Assembly (NCBI GenBank): GCA_041846495.1
Contig: JBGZEX010000014.1
Span: 1 to 20,184, forward strand
Direction: 5' to 3'
Source: JBGZEX01 sp041846495
GTDB taxonomy: Bacteria; Bacteroidota; Bacteroidia; Bacteroidales; Marinifilaceae
DNA: 20,184 nucleotides
The notes beneath the pieces were generated by a model. It was not told the DNA's origin, searched no databases, and worked only from the letters and a program-made list of their open reading frames with translations. Shown here piece by piece: positions 8,321-14,963 of this stretch; the stretch's first letter is position 1; every line of letters starts with the position of its first letter. The translations under genes and the position numbers were made by a program.

Positions 8321-11047
8321 ATGAGTAATAAATACGTTTATACATTCGGCGACGGTAAAGCGGAAGGACGTGCCGACATGCGCAATCTATTGGGAGGGAA
8401 AGGCGCCAATTTGGCGGAGATGAATCTTATCGGAGTTCCCGTCCCGGCCGGTTTTACCATCACGACTGAGGTTTGTACGCTTTATAACCGGGAAGGCCGG
8501 GAGGCTGTTATAAAACTAATCGAATCTCAGGTCAAAGAAGGAATTGCCGCCACTGAAAAACTGATGAATGCCAAATTCGGTTCTCCGGAAGGGAAATTTC
8601 CCTTATTGGTTTCCGTACGTTCCGGGGCAAGGGTTTCCATGCCCGGAATGATGAATACGGTGCTTAACCTCGGCATGAATGACGAAACTGTGGATATCGT
8701 AGCCGAGAAATCCGGCAATCTCCGTTTCGCATGGGATTCCTATCGCCGCTTTATACAAATGTACGGAGATGTCGTTATGGGCGTCACTGCCGATAAAGGC
8801 GAACACGATCCTTTCGAAGTCGAAATAGAAAAACTTAAAAAAGAAAAAAACATCCGGCTCGATACCGAATTTTCTGCGGAAGATCTCAAACTTTTGGTTT
8901 CCCGTTTCAAGAACGTAGTAAAACAAAAAACGGGAAAAGATTTTCCGGCATGCCCGTACGAACAGTTATGGGGAGCCATATGTGCGGTATTCGACTCATG
9001 GAATACGGAGCGAGCCGTACTCTACCGTCAATTGAACCGTATCCCCGAAGAATGGGGAACCGCCGTCAACGTACAGGCTATGGTCTACGGCAATATGGGA
9101 AATAATTCCGCTACCGGCGTAGCCTTCACCCGGGATGCGGCGACAGGCGAGGATATTTTCAACGGGGAATACCTCATCAATGCACAAGGGGAAGACGTGG
9201 TAGCAGGCATACGTACTCCGCAGGAAATCACCCTCGAAGGTTCTCGTCGGTGGGCGAAACTACAAGGCATAAGCGAAACCCAACGGGCATCCGAATACCC
9301 TTCCTTAGAGGAATCCATGCCGGAAGTATACCGGGAATTGGATCGAGTGCAACAGAAATTGGAAGACTATTTTCACGATATGCAGGATCTCGAATTCACC
9401 ATCCAGGACGGGAAACTATGGATGTTGCAAACGAGGAACGGGAAACGGACGGGCAAGGCCATGATTGCCATGGCTATCGATATGATAAACCAGGGACTTA
9501 TAGACGAGAAAACGGCACTACTCCGACTCGAGCCCAATAAACTCGACGAACTCCTCCATCCCGTATTTACAAAAGAAGGACAAGCCTCCGCCCGAATACT
9601 CACCAAAGGACTTCCCGCATCTCCGGGAGCGGCCACCGGACGGGTGGTATTCTTTGCCGACGAAGCCGAAGAATGGAAAGAACGGGGAGAAAAAGTCATA
9701 CTCGTACGTTTGGAGACCTCTCCCGAAGACTTAAGAGGGATGCACGTATCCGAAGGCATTCTTACCGCCCGGGGCGGTATGACTTCCCATGCCGCCGTCG
9801 TTGCCCGGGGAATGGGAAAATGCTGCGTATCCGGAGCGGGGGAAATCTCCGTAGACTATAGCGGCAGGAAATTCACCGTCGGAGGCAATACCGTTAAAGA
9901 GGGGGATTGGATATCTCTGAACGGCAGTACGGGAGAAGTATATTCAGGTAAAGTTCCCACTATGCAGGCGGAACTCTCCGAATACTTCATCCGTCTTATG
10001 GAAATCGCCGACAAATACGGGCGGATGAGTATAAGAACCAATGCCGACACTCCGCACGATGCCGAAGTCGCTCGTAATTTCGGAGCACAGGGAATCGGAC
10101 TTTGCCGTACGGAACATATGTTTTTCGAAGGGGATAAAATCAAAGCCATGCGCGAAATGATTCTCGCCGACGACGAAAAAGGACGCCGTAAGGCTTTAGC
10201 CAAACTTCTTCCGATTCAACGAAAAGACTTTGAAGAAATATTGAAAGCCATGGACGGATTAGGGGTAACCGTACGGCTTTTGGACCCCCCTCTGCACGAA
10301 TTCACTCCCAACGACTCTCAAAGCCAAAAGGAAATGGCTGAAGAATTGGGCATAAGCGTTGAAAAAATAGCCGCCAAGGTAGCCTCCCTCCACGAATTCA
10401 ATCCCATGCTCGGACATCGCGGTTGTCGTCTGGGGAATACCTATCCGGAAATCACCGAAATGCAGACCCGGGCAATACTCGAAGCGGCATGTAATCTCAA
10501 ACTCCAGGGTTATAATCCCAAACCCGAAATCATGATTCCCTTAGTAGGAGAAGTCAAGGAATTGGAAGCACAAGCGGAAATCGTCCGTAAAACGGCAAAA
10601 GAAGTATTCGAGGCCAAAGGAACGACTATCGATTTTATGGTAGGAACCATGATAGAAGTGCCGAGAGCGGCAATTACCGCCGATGAAATTGCAAAACATG
10701 CGGATTTCTTCTCTTTCGGAACCAACGACCTTACGCAAATGACCTTCGGATATTCCCGCGACGACGCCGGAAAATTCCTGCCGATATACCTCAAAAACGG
10801 CATATTGAAAAACGATCCTTTCCAGGTATTGGATACCGTAGGAGTGGGCAAACTCGTAGAAATGGGTACAGCTCTCGGACGCAAAACCAATCCCCGACTG
10901 AAGATAGGAATATGCGGAGAACACGGAGGAGAACCCTCGTCCGTCATATTTTGCGATAAAGCCGGATTGAATTACGTATCCTGCTCTCCGTTCAGAGTGC
11001 CTATTGCCCGATTAGCTGCCGCACAAGCTGCCGTTATGCATAAATAA
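8321..11047 (+). CDS. ppdK: Pyruvate, phosphate dikinase
   Basis: 908-aa cytoplasmic enzyme that interconverts pyruvate + ATP + Pi and phosphoenolpyruvate + AMP + PPi. The N-terminal nucleotide-binding part starts with 'LLGGKGANLAEMN' (about residues 24-36). The central swivelling phosphohistidine domain has 'GGMTSHAAVVARGMGK' with catalytic His490. The C-terminal PEP/pyruvate TIM-barrel has 'GLCRTEHMF', 'FGTNDLTQMTFG' and 'GICGEHGGEPSS' with Cys865, equivalent to the catalytic Cys831 of the Clostridium symbiosum enzyme. Length and order fit the family, and all key residues seen are intact. Thr488, two residues before the catalytic His, is the position phosphorylated by the PPDK regulatory protein in plants; no such regulator is in the window. 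The ATG at 8321 gives the standard N-terminus. It appears monocistronic, with its own promoter upstream and an intrinsic terminator after the stop. In Bacteroidales the enzyme usually works at the PEP/pyruvate node. Confidence 0.98.
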   Translation: MSNKYVYTFGDGKAEGRADMRNLLGGKGANLAEMNLIGVPVPAGFTITTEVCTLYNREGREAVIKLIESQVKEGIAATEKLMNAKFGSPEGKFPLLVSVRSGARVSMPGMMNTVLNLGMNDETVDIVAEKSGNLRFAWDSYRRFIQMYGDVVMGVTADKGEHDPFEVEIEKLKKEKNIRLDTEFSAEDLKLLVSRFKNVVKQKTGKDFPACPYEQLWGAICAVFDSWNTERAVLYRQLNRIPEEWGTAVNVQAMVYGNMGNNSATGVAFTRDAATGEDIFNGEYLINAQGEDVVAGIRTPQEITLEGSRRWAKLQGISETQRASEYPSLEESMPEVYRELDRVQQKLEDYFHDMQDLEFTIQDGKLWMLQTRNGKRTGKAMIAMAIDMINQGLIDEKTALLRLEPNKLDELLHPVFTKEGQASARILTKGLPASPGAATGRVVFFADEAEEWKERGEKVILVRLETSPEDLRGMHVSEGILTARGGMTSHAAVVARGMGKCCVSGAGEISVDYSGRKFTVGGNTVKEGDWISLNGSTGEVYSGKVPTMQAELSEYFIRLMEIADKYGRMSIRTNADTPHDAEVARNFGAQGIGLCRTEHMFFEGDKIKAMREMILADDEKGRRKALAKLLPIQRKDFEEILKAMDGLGVTVRLLDPPLHEFTPNDSQSQKEMAEELGISVEKIAAKVASLHEFNPMLGHRGCRLGNTYPEITEMQTRAILEAACNLKLQGYNPKPEIMIPLVGEVKELEAQAEIVRKTAKEVFEAKGTTIDFMVGTMIEVPRAAITADEIAKHADFFSFGTNDLTQMTFGYSRDDAGKFLPIYLKNGILKNDPFQVLDTVGVGKLVEMGTALGRKTNPRLKIGICGEHGGEPSSVIFCDKAGLNYVSCSPFRVPIARLAAAQAAVMHK

Positions 11048-11072
11048 AACCGATACGCGCGGCCGTAAATTA

Positions 11073-11106
11073 TGCCCCTAAAAGTTAGAAAAAACTTTTA
11101 GGGGCA
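11073..11106 (+). terminator. Hairpin terminator after ppdK, possibly bidirectional
   Basis: TGCCCCTAAAAGTT at 11073-11086 pairs perfectly with 11093-11106 (14 bp), with a 6-nt loop AGAAAA. It sits 26 nt after the ppdK stop and is followed by CTTTATAGTAATTTC. The minus-strand gene remnant at 11190-11743 ends toward it, so it can also separate the convergent units. Confidence 0.85.
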
Positions 11107-11189
11107 CTTTATAGTAATTTCTTATGCCCCGCATTCCATTCTTCTATTCGAATTTCATTATTTTAAAAAGTTTTCATCCGGAGTTCTAA

Positions 11190-11743
11190 TTAATGCTTTT
11201 TTCCATATTCCCGGAACCAATCTTTTATATAATATCCCATATGTTGCCTTACCCAAGACGAGTTTCTGAATATTCTCCGGGTTTTATCGAATTTTAAAGA
11301 AACGCTGCTCGAAAGCAAAGCCGTCTCGAATTTTTCTACGATTTCCACCGGTATCTCTCCTCCATCCTCAGCATACACGATATCTATCTCTTTAAGTTTC
11401 CCATCCATATCTGCACTCATATATATGCATATATCAGCATCTTCATCATATTTTCTTTTATGCCGTTTAAAAAAAGGAATGAATGTATGGTATAACAACG
11501 AATCCAATACCTCTTTATTTTCCACCATAAAAGGAGAAAAACGGTATTTAAAATAATCGGGAATATCATCGGAATGTAGGTTTTTCTTATTATGTATATA
11601 ATAAGAGTTATTACCTTTTAATTGAGACTACACATACGTATTATTCATTCCTTTTATCTCTTTTCGGGTTTCCGGAATGATTTGGCTCTTAAGGCTTAGA
11701 CTTTCCATAAAGAAAGAAGAACGATAACTAAAATCTTTTTCAT
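11190..11743 (-). pseudogene. Broken second copy of the small secreted protein gene
   Basis: This is a degraded paralogue of the intact gene at 11835-12404. It starts with the same signal-peptide codons (MKKILVIV), but a G present in the intact copy is missing between 11703 and 11704. The frame therefore runs into TAA at 11696-11698 after about 15 codons. In the restored frame, the codon matching TTG of the intact copy is TAG (11628-11630), a second independent lesion. The rest stays open from an internal ATG at 11528 (112 codons, starting MVENKEVLD) and retains the conserved 'DMDGKLKEIDIVY' and 'GEIPVEIVE' segments and a C-terminal 'LKFDKTRRIFRNSSW' block. The 112-codon ORF could be translated internally, but it would lack a signal peptide. 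The C-terminal 20 residues differ from the intact copy. Function of the family is unknown to me. Confidence 0.85.
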
Positions 11744-11796
11744 AACATTCGGGTTAGACTATTGGTTAAAACGGCCTTTATTGAATTGGGCAAAGA
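11247..11796. repeat. Direct repeat, copy A (diverged duplication)
   Basis: Homologous to 11910-12457 in the same orientation, offset 661-663 nt. Near-identical blocks lie at both ends: about 11252-11357 (the gene 3' half) and 11629-11796 (signal peptide plus 5' leader). The middle is clearly diverged. Copy A carries one extra codon and one 1-nt deletion relative to copy B. Confidence 0.9.
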
Positions 11797-11834
11797 ACTA
11801 TACGGATGGAAAGCAATAGCGAATGACATTATAG

Positions 11835-12404
11835 TCATTCATCCGAAGTTTCATCGCTAATTATTTTTATAATATTTTTTGAATTATTTAATATATATAC
11901 TGCAGAATACCTTGCCCAAGACGAGTTTCTGAATATTCTCCGGGTTTTATCGAATTTTAAAGAAACGCTGCTCGAAAGCAAAGCCGTCTCGAATCTTTCT
12001 ACGATTTCCACCGGTATCTCTCCGGCTTCCATTGAATAATCTACAAGTATTTCTATAAGATTTCCATCCATATCCGAACAGAGGTGAATAACCAAACGGG
12101 AATATTCATCGAATTTCCCTCTATGCTTTTTAAAAAAAGGAACAAAAAAATGGCATACCAATGTATCCAATACCTCTTTATTTTCCACCATAAAAGGAGG
12201 AAAACGGTATTTGTAATAATCGGGGAATTCGAAGGGGTGAAGGTTTTTTTTATTGAAAACATAATAAAGTCTGCCTTTAGCTTGGTACAACACATACGTA
12301 TTATTCATTCCTTTTATCTCTTTTCGGGTTTCCGGAATGATTTGGCTCTTAAGGCTTAGACTTGTCCATAAAGAAAAAAGGACGATAACTAAAATCTTTT
12401 TCAT
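11835..12404 (-). CDS. Small secreted protein of unknown function (intact copy)
   Basis: 189 aa with a cleavable-type signal peptide (MKKILVIVLFSLWTSLSLKS, cleavage near residue 20); no lipobox Cys. The mature protein is about 170 aa, basic and aromatic. A central region reads 'HLCSDMDGNLIEILVDY' then 'GEIPVEIVERFETALLSS'. This strand-helix pattern resembles other small secreted Bacteroidota proteins whose C-terminal half looks like a TonB-C-type alpha/beta fold, but that comparison is only by eye. The family is not one I can name. Upstream, 15 nt away, is a 33-codon putative lipoprotein ORF on the same strand; downstream is a broken paralogue. The 5' leader GTCTAACCCGAATGTT before the ATG is repeated exactly in front of the broken copy. 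The last 26 residues are unlike the paralogue. No enzyme motif is visible. Confidence 0.8.
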   Translation of the reverse strand: MKKILVIVLFSLWTSLSLKSQIIPETRKEIKGMNNTYVLYQAKGRLYYVFNKKNLHPFEFPDYYKYRFPPFMVENKEVLDTLVCHFFVPFFKKHRGKFDEYSRLVIHLCSDMDGNLIEILVDYSMEAGEIPVEIVERFETALLSSSVSLKFDKTRRIFRNSSWARYSAVYILNNSKNIIKIISDETSDE

Positions 12405-12457
12405 AACATTCGGGTTAGACTATTGGTTAAAACGGCCTTTATTGAATTTGGCAAAGA
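11910..12457. repeat. Direct repeat, copy B (diverged duplication)
   Basis: Partner of 11247-11796. The duplicated unit covers the small secreted protein gene except its last residues, its leader, and the last 12 or so codons of the upstream 33-codon ORF ('FNKGRFNQ' and stop are kept in front of copy A as well). About 113 nt of unrelated sequence separates the two units. Confidence 0.9.
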
Positions 12458-12521
12458 GATCGTCCGTACAGCTCGCCGGCGTTGTAATCAGGAGAAGAAA
12501 AAAGAGTTTGGCATTTTTCAT
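12420..12521 (-). CDS. Putative 33-aa lipoprotein ORF
   Basis: ATG at 12521 reads a short basic N-terminus (MKNAK), a hydrophobic core FFLLLITTP, then ASC with Cys18, then TDDLFAKFNKGRFNQ and a stop at 12420. This has the layout of a lipoprotein signal peptide with only 15 residues after the signal, giving a very small mature peptide. It lies 15 nt upstream of the 189-aa secreted protein on the same strand, so it would be co-transcribed and perhaps translationally coupled. Its last 12 codons are preserved in front of the broken paralogue, preceded there by an in-frame stop. Alternatives: the 5' end of a longer lipoprotein gene truncated by deletion, or a leader with no protein role. No convincing promoter was found in the 80 nt upstream. 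Confidence 0.5.
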   Translation of the reverse strand: MKNAKLFFLLLITTPASCTDDLFAKFNKGRFNQ

Positions 12522-12690
12522 AAGTTGTATTTTAGTTAACATTCGGCAAGAAGAACCAAAAATTACGCATAAATATAATAACAAAAATTAAAGAAAGCAA
12601 GACTTCGTACCGGAAAGATTGATTTCTTCCCGGACTGCCGCTTTTTTTGATGCATAAGCATCTCTGTGACTTTTTCGTTTAGATTGTACG

Positions 12691-12726
12691 AAATAAAAGA
12701 ACTCGGAATCCGATTTGAATTCCGAG
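12691..12726 (-). terminator. Intrinsic terminator downstream of tRNA-Gly
   Basis: On the minus strand CTCGGAAT (12726-12719) pairs with ATTCCGAG (12709-12702), 8 bp with a 9-nt loop, followed by the T-rich tract TTCTTTTATTT (12700-12690). It begins 10 nt after the tRNA 3' end, as expected for a tRNA transcription unit. Confidence 0.8.
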
Positions 12727-12735
12727 CTGAATAAG

Positions 12736-12808
12736 AGCGAAAAACGGGACTCGAACCCGCGACCCTAACCTTGGCAAGGTTATGCTCTACCAACTGAGCT
12801 ATTTTCGC
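12736..12808 (-). tRNA. tRNA-Gly (anticodon GCC)
   Basis: A full cloverleaf of 73 nt can be read on the minus strand. It has a 7-bp acceptor stem GCGAAAA/TTTTCGC, a D arm GCTC-AGTTGGTA-GAGC, an anticodon arm TAACC-TTGCCAA-GGTTA with anticodon GCC, and variable bases GGGTC. The T arm is GCGGG-TTCGAGT-CCCGT, and the discriminator is U. The 3' CCA is not encoded (TCTTAT follows), so it must be added post-transcriptionally. A consensus promoter lies about 67 nt upstream and a terminator just downstream, so it is a single-gene unit. Confidence 0.97.
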
Positions 12809-12874
12809 ATTAGACTTCCTCCCCCCTCTCTGCAACAAGCCACTGAACAAATCCACACTTGCTGCAAGCGCTTA

Positions 12875-12905
12875 CAAAGGTAAATAAATTTCCTCGATAT
12901 CCAAA
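12875..12905 (-). promoter_or_regulatory. Bacteroidota-type promoter of tRNA-Gly
   Basis: On the minus strand TTTG (12905-12902) is followed after exactly 19 nt by TACCTTTG (12882-12875), a full match to TTTG-N19-TAnnTTTG. Transcription would start near 12868, leaving about 60 nt of 5' leader to be trimmed from the tRNA. Confidence 0.85.
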
Positions 12906-12959
12906 ATAATAAACCGGTAAAAATTCCATATAAGAAAAAACACCGCCGCAATCAATCGC

Positions 12960-12990
12960 TTTGAGAAAATATATATTTTGTATAAATTTG
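12960..12990 (+). promoter_or_regulatory. Bacteroidota-type promoter of the carbonic anhydrase-rpe pair
   Basis: TTTG at 12960-12963 is followed after 19 nt by TAAATTTG at 12983-12990, a full consensus match. Transcription would begin near 12997, some 24 nt before the ATG at 13021. The element overlaps any upstream extension of the reading frame, which supports the shorter protein. Confidence 0.88.
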
Positions 12991-13020
12991 CCGTCGGATT
13001 TCTCTTTTACAATCAAAAAA

Positions 13021-13536
13021 ATGGCTATAATAAAAAAACTCAACGGTATCGAGCCGAAATTCGGAAAAAATTGTTTCGTTGCGGATAATGCCGCCGTCAT
13101 CGGCAGAGTGGAAATGGGCGACGATTGCAGCATATGGTTCGGAGCCGTACTCAGAGGCGACGTACACGACATAAAAATGGGCAATAAGGTAAACGTACAG
13201 GATAACGCCACTATACATGCCACATACGAAAAATCGCCGACCCGCATAGGCAATAACGTATCCATAGCTCATAATGCCGTTGTACACGGATGCACCATAC
13301 ACGACAACGTACTCATCGGCATGGGAGCCGTAGTATTGGACGATGCCGTCGTCCGGAGCAATTCCATTGTCGCCGCCGGAAGTGTCGTAACCAAAGGTAC
13401 GATTGTCGAGTCCGGTTGGATATATGCCGGAACCCCCGCAAAAAAACTGAAAAAAGCCGACCCGGAAACCTTGAAAAACGAAGTCGAACGCATTGCCAAT
13501 GCATATACCGCTTATGCGGATTGGTATAAACAATAA
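13021..13536 (+). CDS. Gamma-class carbonic anhydrase family protein (left-handed beta-helix)
   Basis: 171 aa from the ATG at 13021. The N-terminus MAIIKKLNGIEPKFGKNCFVADNA matches the usual start of this family. Hexapeptide-repeat character runs through most of the protein. Motifs include 'FGAVLRGDVHDIKMG', 'NVQDNATIHATY', 'NVSIAHNAVVHGCTIHDNVLIGMGAVV' and a C-terminal helix. The three His expected to bind zinc are present (the His of TIHATY and both His of AHNAVVH). Family knowledge: trimeric, with active sites at subunit interfaces. Many bacterial members of this YrdA/PaaY-like branch have weak or unmeasured carbonic anhydrase activity, so the reaction is not assured. The frame stays open upstream to 12961, but that region holds the promoter and an unusual TTG start, so I reject the longer form. 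rpe follows after 6 nt, indicating one operon. Confidence 0.93.
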   Translation: MAIIKKLNGIEPKFGKNCFVADNAAVIGRVEMGDDCSIWFGAVLRGDVHDIKMGNKVNVQDNATIHATYEKSPTRIGNNVSIAHNAVVHGCTIHDNVLIGMGAVVLDDAVVRSNSIVAAGSVVTKGTIVESGWIYAGTPAKKLKKADPETLKNEVERIANAYTAYADWYKQ

Positions 13537-13542
13537 AACATT

Positions 13543-14187
13543 ATGATTATTTCTCCCTCTCTCCTCTCCGCGAACTTCCTGAATCTGGAGAAAGACATAG
13601 AAACCGTAAATAACAGTAAAGCCGACTGGTTTCATCTGGATATCATGGACGGAGTCTTCGTTCCAAACATTTCGTACGGAATGCCCGTAATTTCCCAAAT
13701 TAAAAAGAAAGCCGAGAAACCCCTCGACACCCATCTCATGATCGTACAGCCGGAACGTTACATATCCGTTTTTCAAAAAATCGGAGCGGACATCCTTACC
13801 GTACATTACGAAGCCTGTACCCATTTGCACCGGACAATACAGGAAATCAAAGCCGGAGGCATGAAAGCCGGAGTCGCTCTCAATCCCCACAGTCCGGTAA
13901 ATGCTCTCGAAGATATTATAACCGATATAGATATCGTATTGATTATGACGGTGAATCCCGGATTCGGAGGTCAAACATTCATCCCTTCAGGACTCGATAA
14001 AATCCGCAAATTAAAAAAACTCATAAGGGAAAGCGGCGCACATACTTTGATCGAAGTGGACGGAGGCGTCAATCTGACAACAGGCGGACAACTTGCCGAA
14101 GCCGGTGCGGATGCCCTCGTGGCAGGCAGTTTCGTTTTCAATTCGGAAAATCCCGCACATCAAATTGCAGCCCTCAAATCTTTATAA
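13543..14187 (+). CDS. rpe: Ribulose-phosphate 3-epimerase
   Basis: 214-aa cytoplasmic TIM-barrel enzyme that interconverts D-ribulose 5-phosphate and D-xylulose 5-phosphate in the pentose phosphate pathway. Seen motifs: 'SPSLLSANF' at the N-terminus; 'FHLDIMDGVFVPN' with metal ligands His31 and Asp33 and catalytic Asp33; 'DTHLMI' with ligand His64; 'VNPGFGGQTF' (phosphate-binding loop, about 137-146); and 'EVDGGVN' with ligand/acid Asp173. The sequence is full length, with no missing residues. It starts 6 nt after the carbonic anhydrase family gene, sharing its promoter at 12960-12990. No clear plus-strand intrinsic terminator follows. Confidence 0.98.
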   Translation: MIISPSLLSANFLNLEKDIETVNNSKADWFHLDIMDGVFVPNISYGMPVISQIKKKAEKPLDTHLMIVQPERYISVFQKIGADILTVHYEACTHLHRTIQEIKAGGMKAGVALNPHSPVNALEDIITDIDIVLIMTVNPGFGGQTFIPSGLDKIRKLKKLIRESGAHTLIEVDGGVNLTTGGQLAEAGADALVAGSFVFNSENPAHQIAALKSL

Positions 14188-14270
14188 TCGAGGATCGGCC
14201 GGAATTCGAATAAAACCTCCATCAAAACGGCCGGACTTTTACCGATTCTTCGCCATAGCCTCAAATACCG

Positions 14271-14298
14271 AAAAAAGCGAGGCCGGAAATTTCCGGCC
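14271..14298 (-). terminator. Intrinsic terminator, minus strand, retained after the susD remnant
   Basis: The 18-nt perfect palindrome GGCCGGAAATTTCCGGCC (14281-14298) forms a GC-rich hairpin. On the minus strand it is followed by TCGC and then TTTTTT (14276-14271). It lies 28 nt past the stop of the susD remnant, so it is most simply the old terminator of that operon. The plus-strand side lacks a T tract, so it is less suited to rpe. Confidence 0.75.
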
Positions 14299-14326
14299 CC
14301 AGTGATGCAATTCGATAAAAATACAG

Positions 14327-14473
14327 TCAATAATTCGGATTCTGTTGCCCCCTTATATTCTCATTCACATCGATCTCGTCCTGAGGTATCGGGAGAATAA
14401 CCCTGTAATCATCTACATTAGGCTCAATCAAATCAACAGCCTTGGAAAGGAAATGGTGCCCGCCTTCCCGTTT
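14327..14473 (-). pseudogene. 3' remnant of a SusD/RagB-family lipoprotein gene
   Basis: The minus-strand frame ending in TGA at 14327-14329 reads 'LIEPNVDDYRVILPIPQDE', then 'IDVNENIRG' and 'QQNPNY'. This is the characteristic C-terminal tail of SusD/RagB proteins (L-P-I-P-x-x-E-x-D-x-N ... N-P-x-Y). Recognisable homology covers roughly the last 35-40 codons; the frame is closed by TGA at 14474-14476, and plus-strand transposase-like sequence begins about 20 nt further. No start codon or signal peptide remains. It cannot be part of the intact susD at 15545-16993, which has its own different C-terminus, so it comes from another SusCD locus. Its terminator is still in place. Confidence 0.8.
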
Positions 14474-14496
14474 TCAAAGCCGTCCTTTCCCGGAAA

Positions 14497-14811
14497 TACA
14501 AATCTGCGAATAAAATATACTCAATCCATAAACCGGAAGTTTCGTGCATCAGTAAGGGAAAGGAACACAAGAATTATGAATTCGGCAACTAAGGTCTCAA
14601 TCATGCGTTCCAAGACCGACATAATCCTCGGGGCATTGTCGTATATGAAGGAATATGATGGACATACGATAAAAAGGTATTATCCCAAGTAGAACGTCTG
14701 ACAGGAAAATACATAAAGACAGTCAGTGAAAATGCTATAAATATACTTTTAGCGGCAACTATCTGCAATCCAATACGGAATTTGAGACAAATACGAATGT
14801 ATATAAATTAG
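14497..14811 (+). pseudogene. Degenerate transposase fragment (IS5/IS1182-like DDE type)
   Basis: Three consecutive plus-strand pieces in shifted frames reconstruct the middle-to-C-terminal part of a DDE transposase. Piece one (14497-14589) reads 'KIYSIHKPEVSCISKGKEH' and 'KNYEFGN'. After a 1-nt insertion near 14590, piece two (14591-14685) reads 'KVSIMRSKTDIILGALSYM' and 'EYDGHTI'. After a net 1-nt deletion, piece three (14686-14811) reads 'QVERLTGKYIKTVS', then 'ENAINILLAAT' and a stop. The KGKxHKxYEFG, YDGHT and QVERLTG motifs are typical of this transposase group. The N-terminal half is missing, and the segment between KTVS and ENAIN, where the family has its 'DRGYRG' region, is deleted. 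It is long dead. I saw no terminal inverted repeats or target duplication. It abuts the truncated susD end. Confidence 0.8.
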
Positions 14812-14945
14812 ATAAAAAATATAAAGCTGCAAATTGTTCTTATTTGTTAGTCTTGATATTGAAAAAAGCCTTTTTTAATATCTGCACATGAATAAGAGAG
14901 GGAAGCAGTGTTCACTCTTGCCTCATCGTTAAGTTCGAGAATACT

Positions 14946-14963
14946 GTTTGTAAATCTACAAAC
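14946..14963. repeat. Small hairpin GTTTGTA-AATC-TACAAAC
   Basis: 7-bp perfect inverted repeat (14946-14952 with 14957-14963) with a 4-nt loop, immediately next to a second, larger inverted repeat with which it shares one base. It lies between the transposase debris and the end of the susCD operon. Role unknown; it may be part of the 3' untranslated region of the minus-strand operon. Confidence 0.6.

Noticed and set aside
11821..11840. GAATGAC/GTCATTC hairpin as terminator of the intact secreted-protein gene
   Set aside because: 7-bp stem overlapping the stop codon with no following T run on the minus strand; likely chance.
12530..12600. Possible promoter for the 33-codon ORF and secreted-protein gene
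   Set aside because: TTTTTG and TAATTTTTG occur on the minus strand, but the -7 box has one base too many and the spacing is about 16 nt, so the match is too poor.
12736..12808. tRNA-Gly as an integration site for a mobile island
   Set aside because: No integrase gene and no repeat of the tRNA 3' end are visible in the window.
12952..13974. 340-codon minus-strand ORF opposite the carbonic anhydrase and rpe genes
   Set aside because: It lies antisense to two clearly recognisable genes. Its translation is a Tyr/Gly-rich mirror of their codon usage with no motifs.
14345..14692. 115-codon plus-strand ORF as a real gene
   Set aside because: Its first part is antisense to the susD remnant and its last part is one frame of a broken transposase, so it is a chance fusion of debris.
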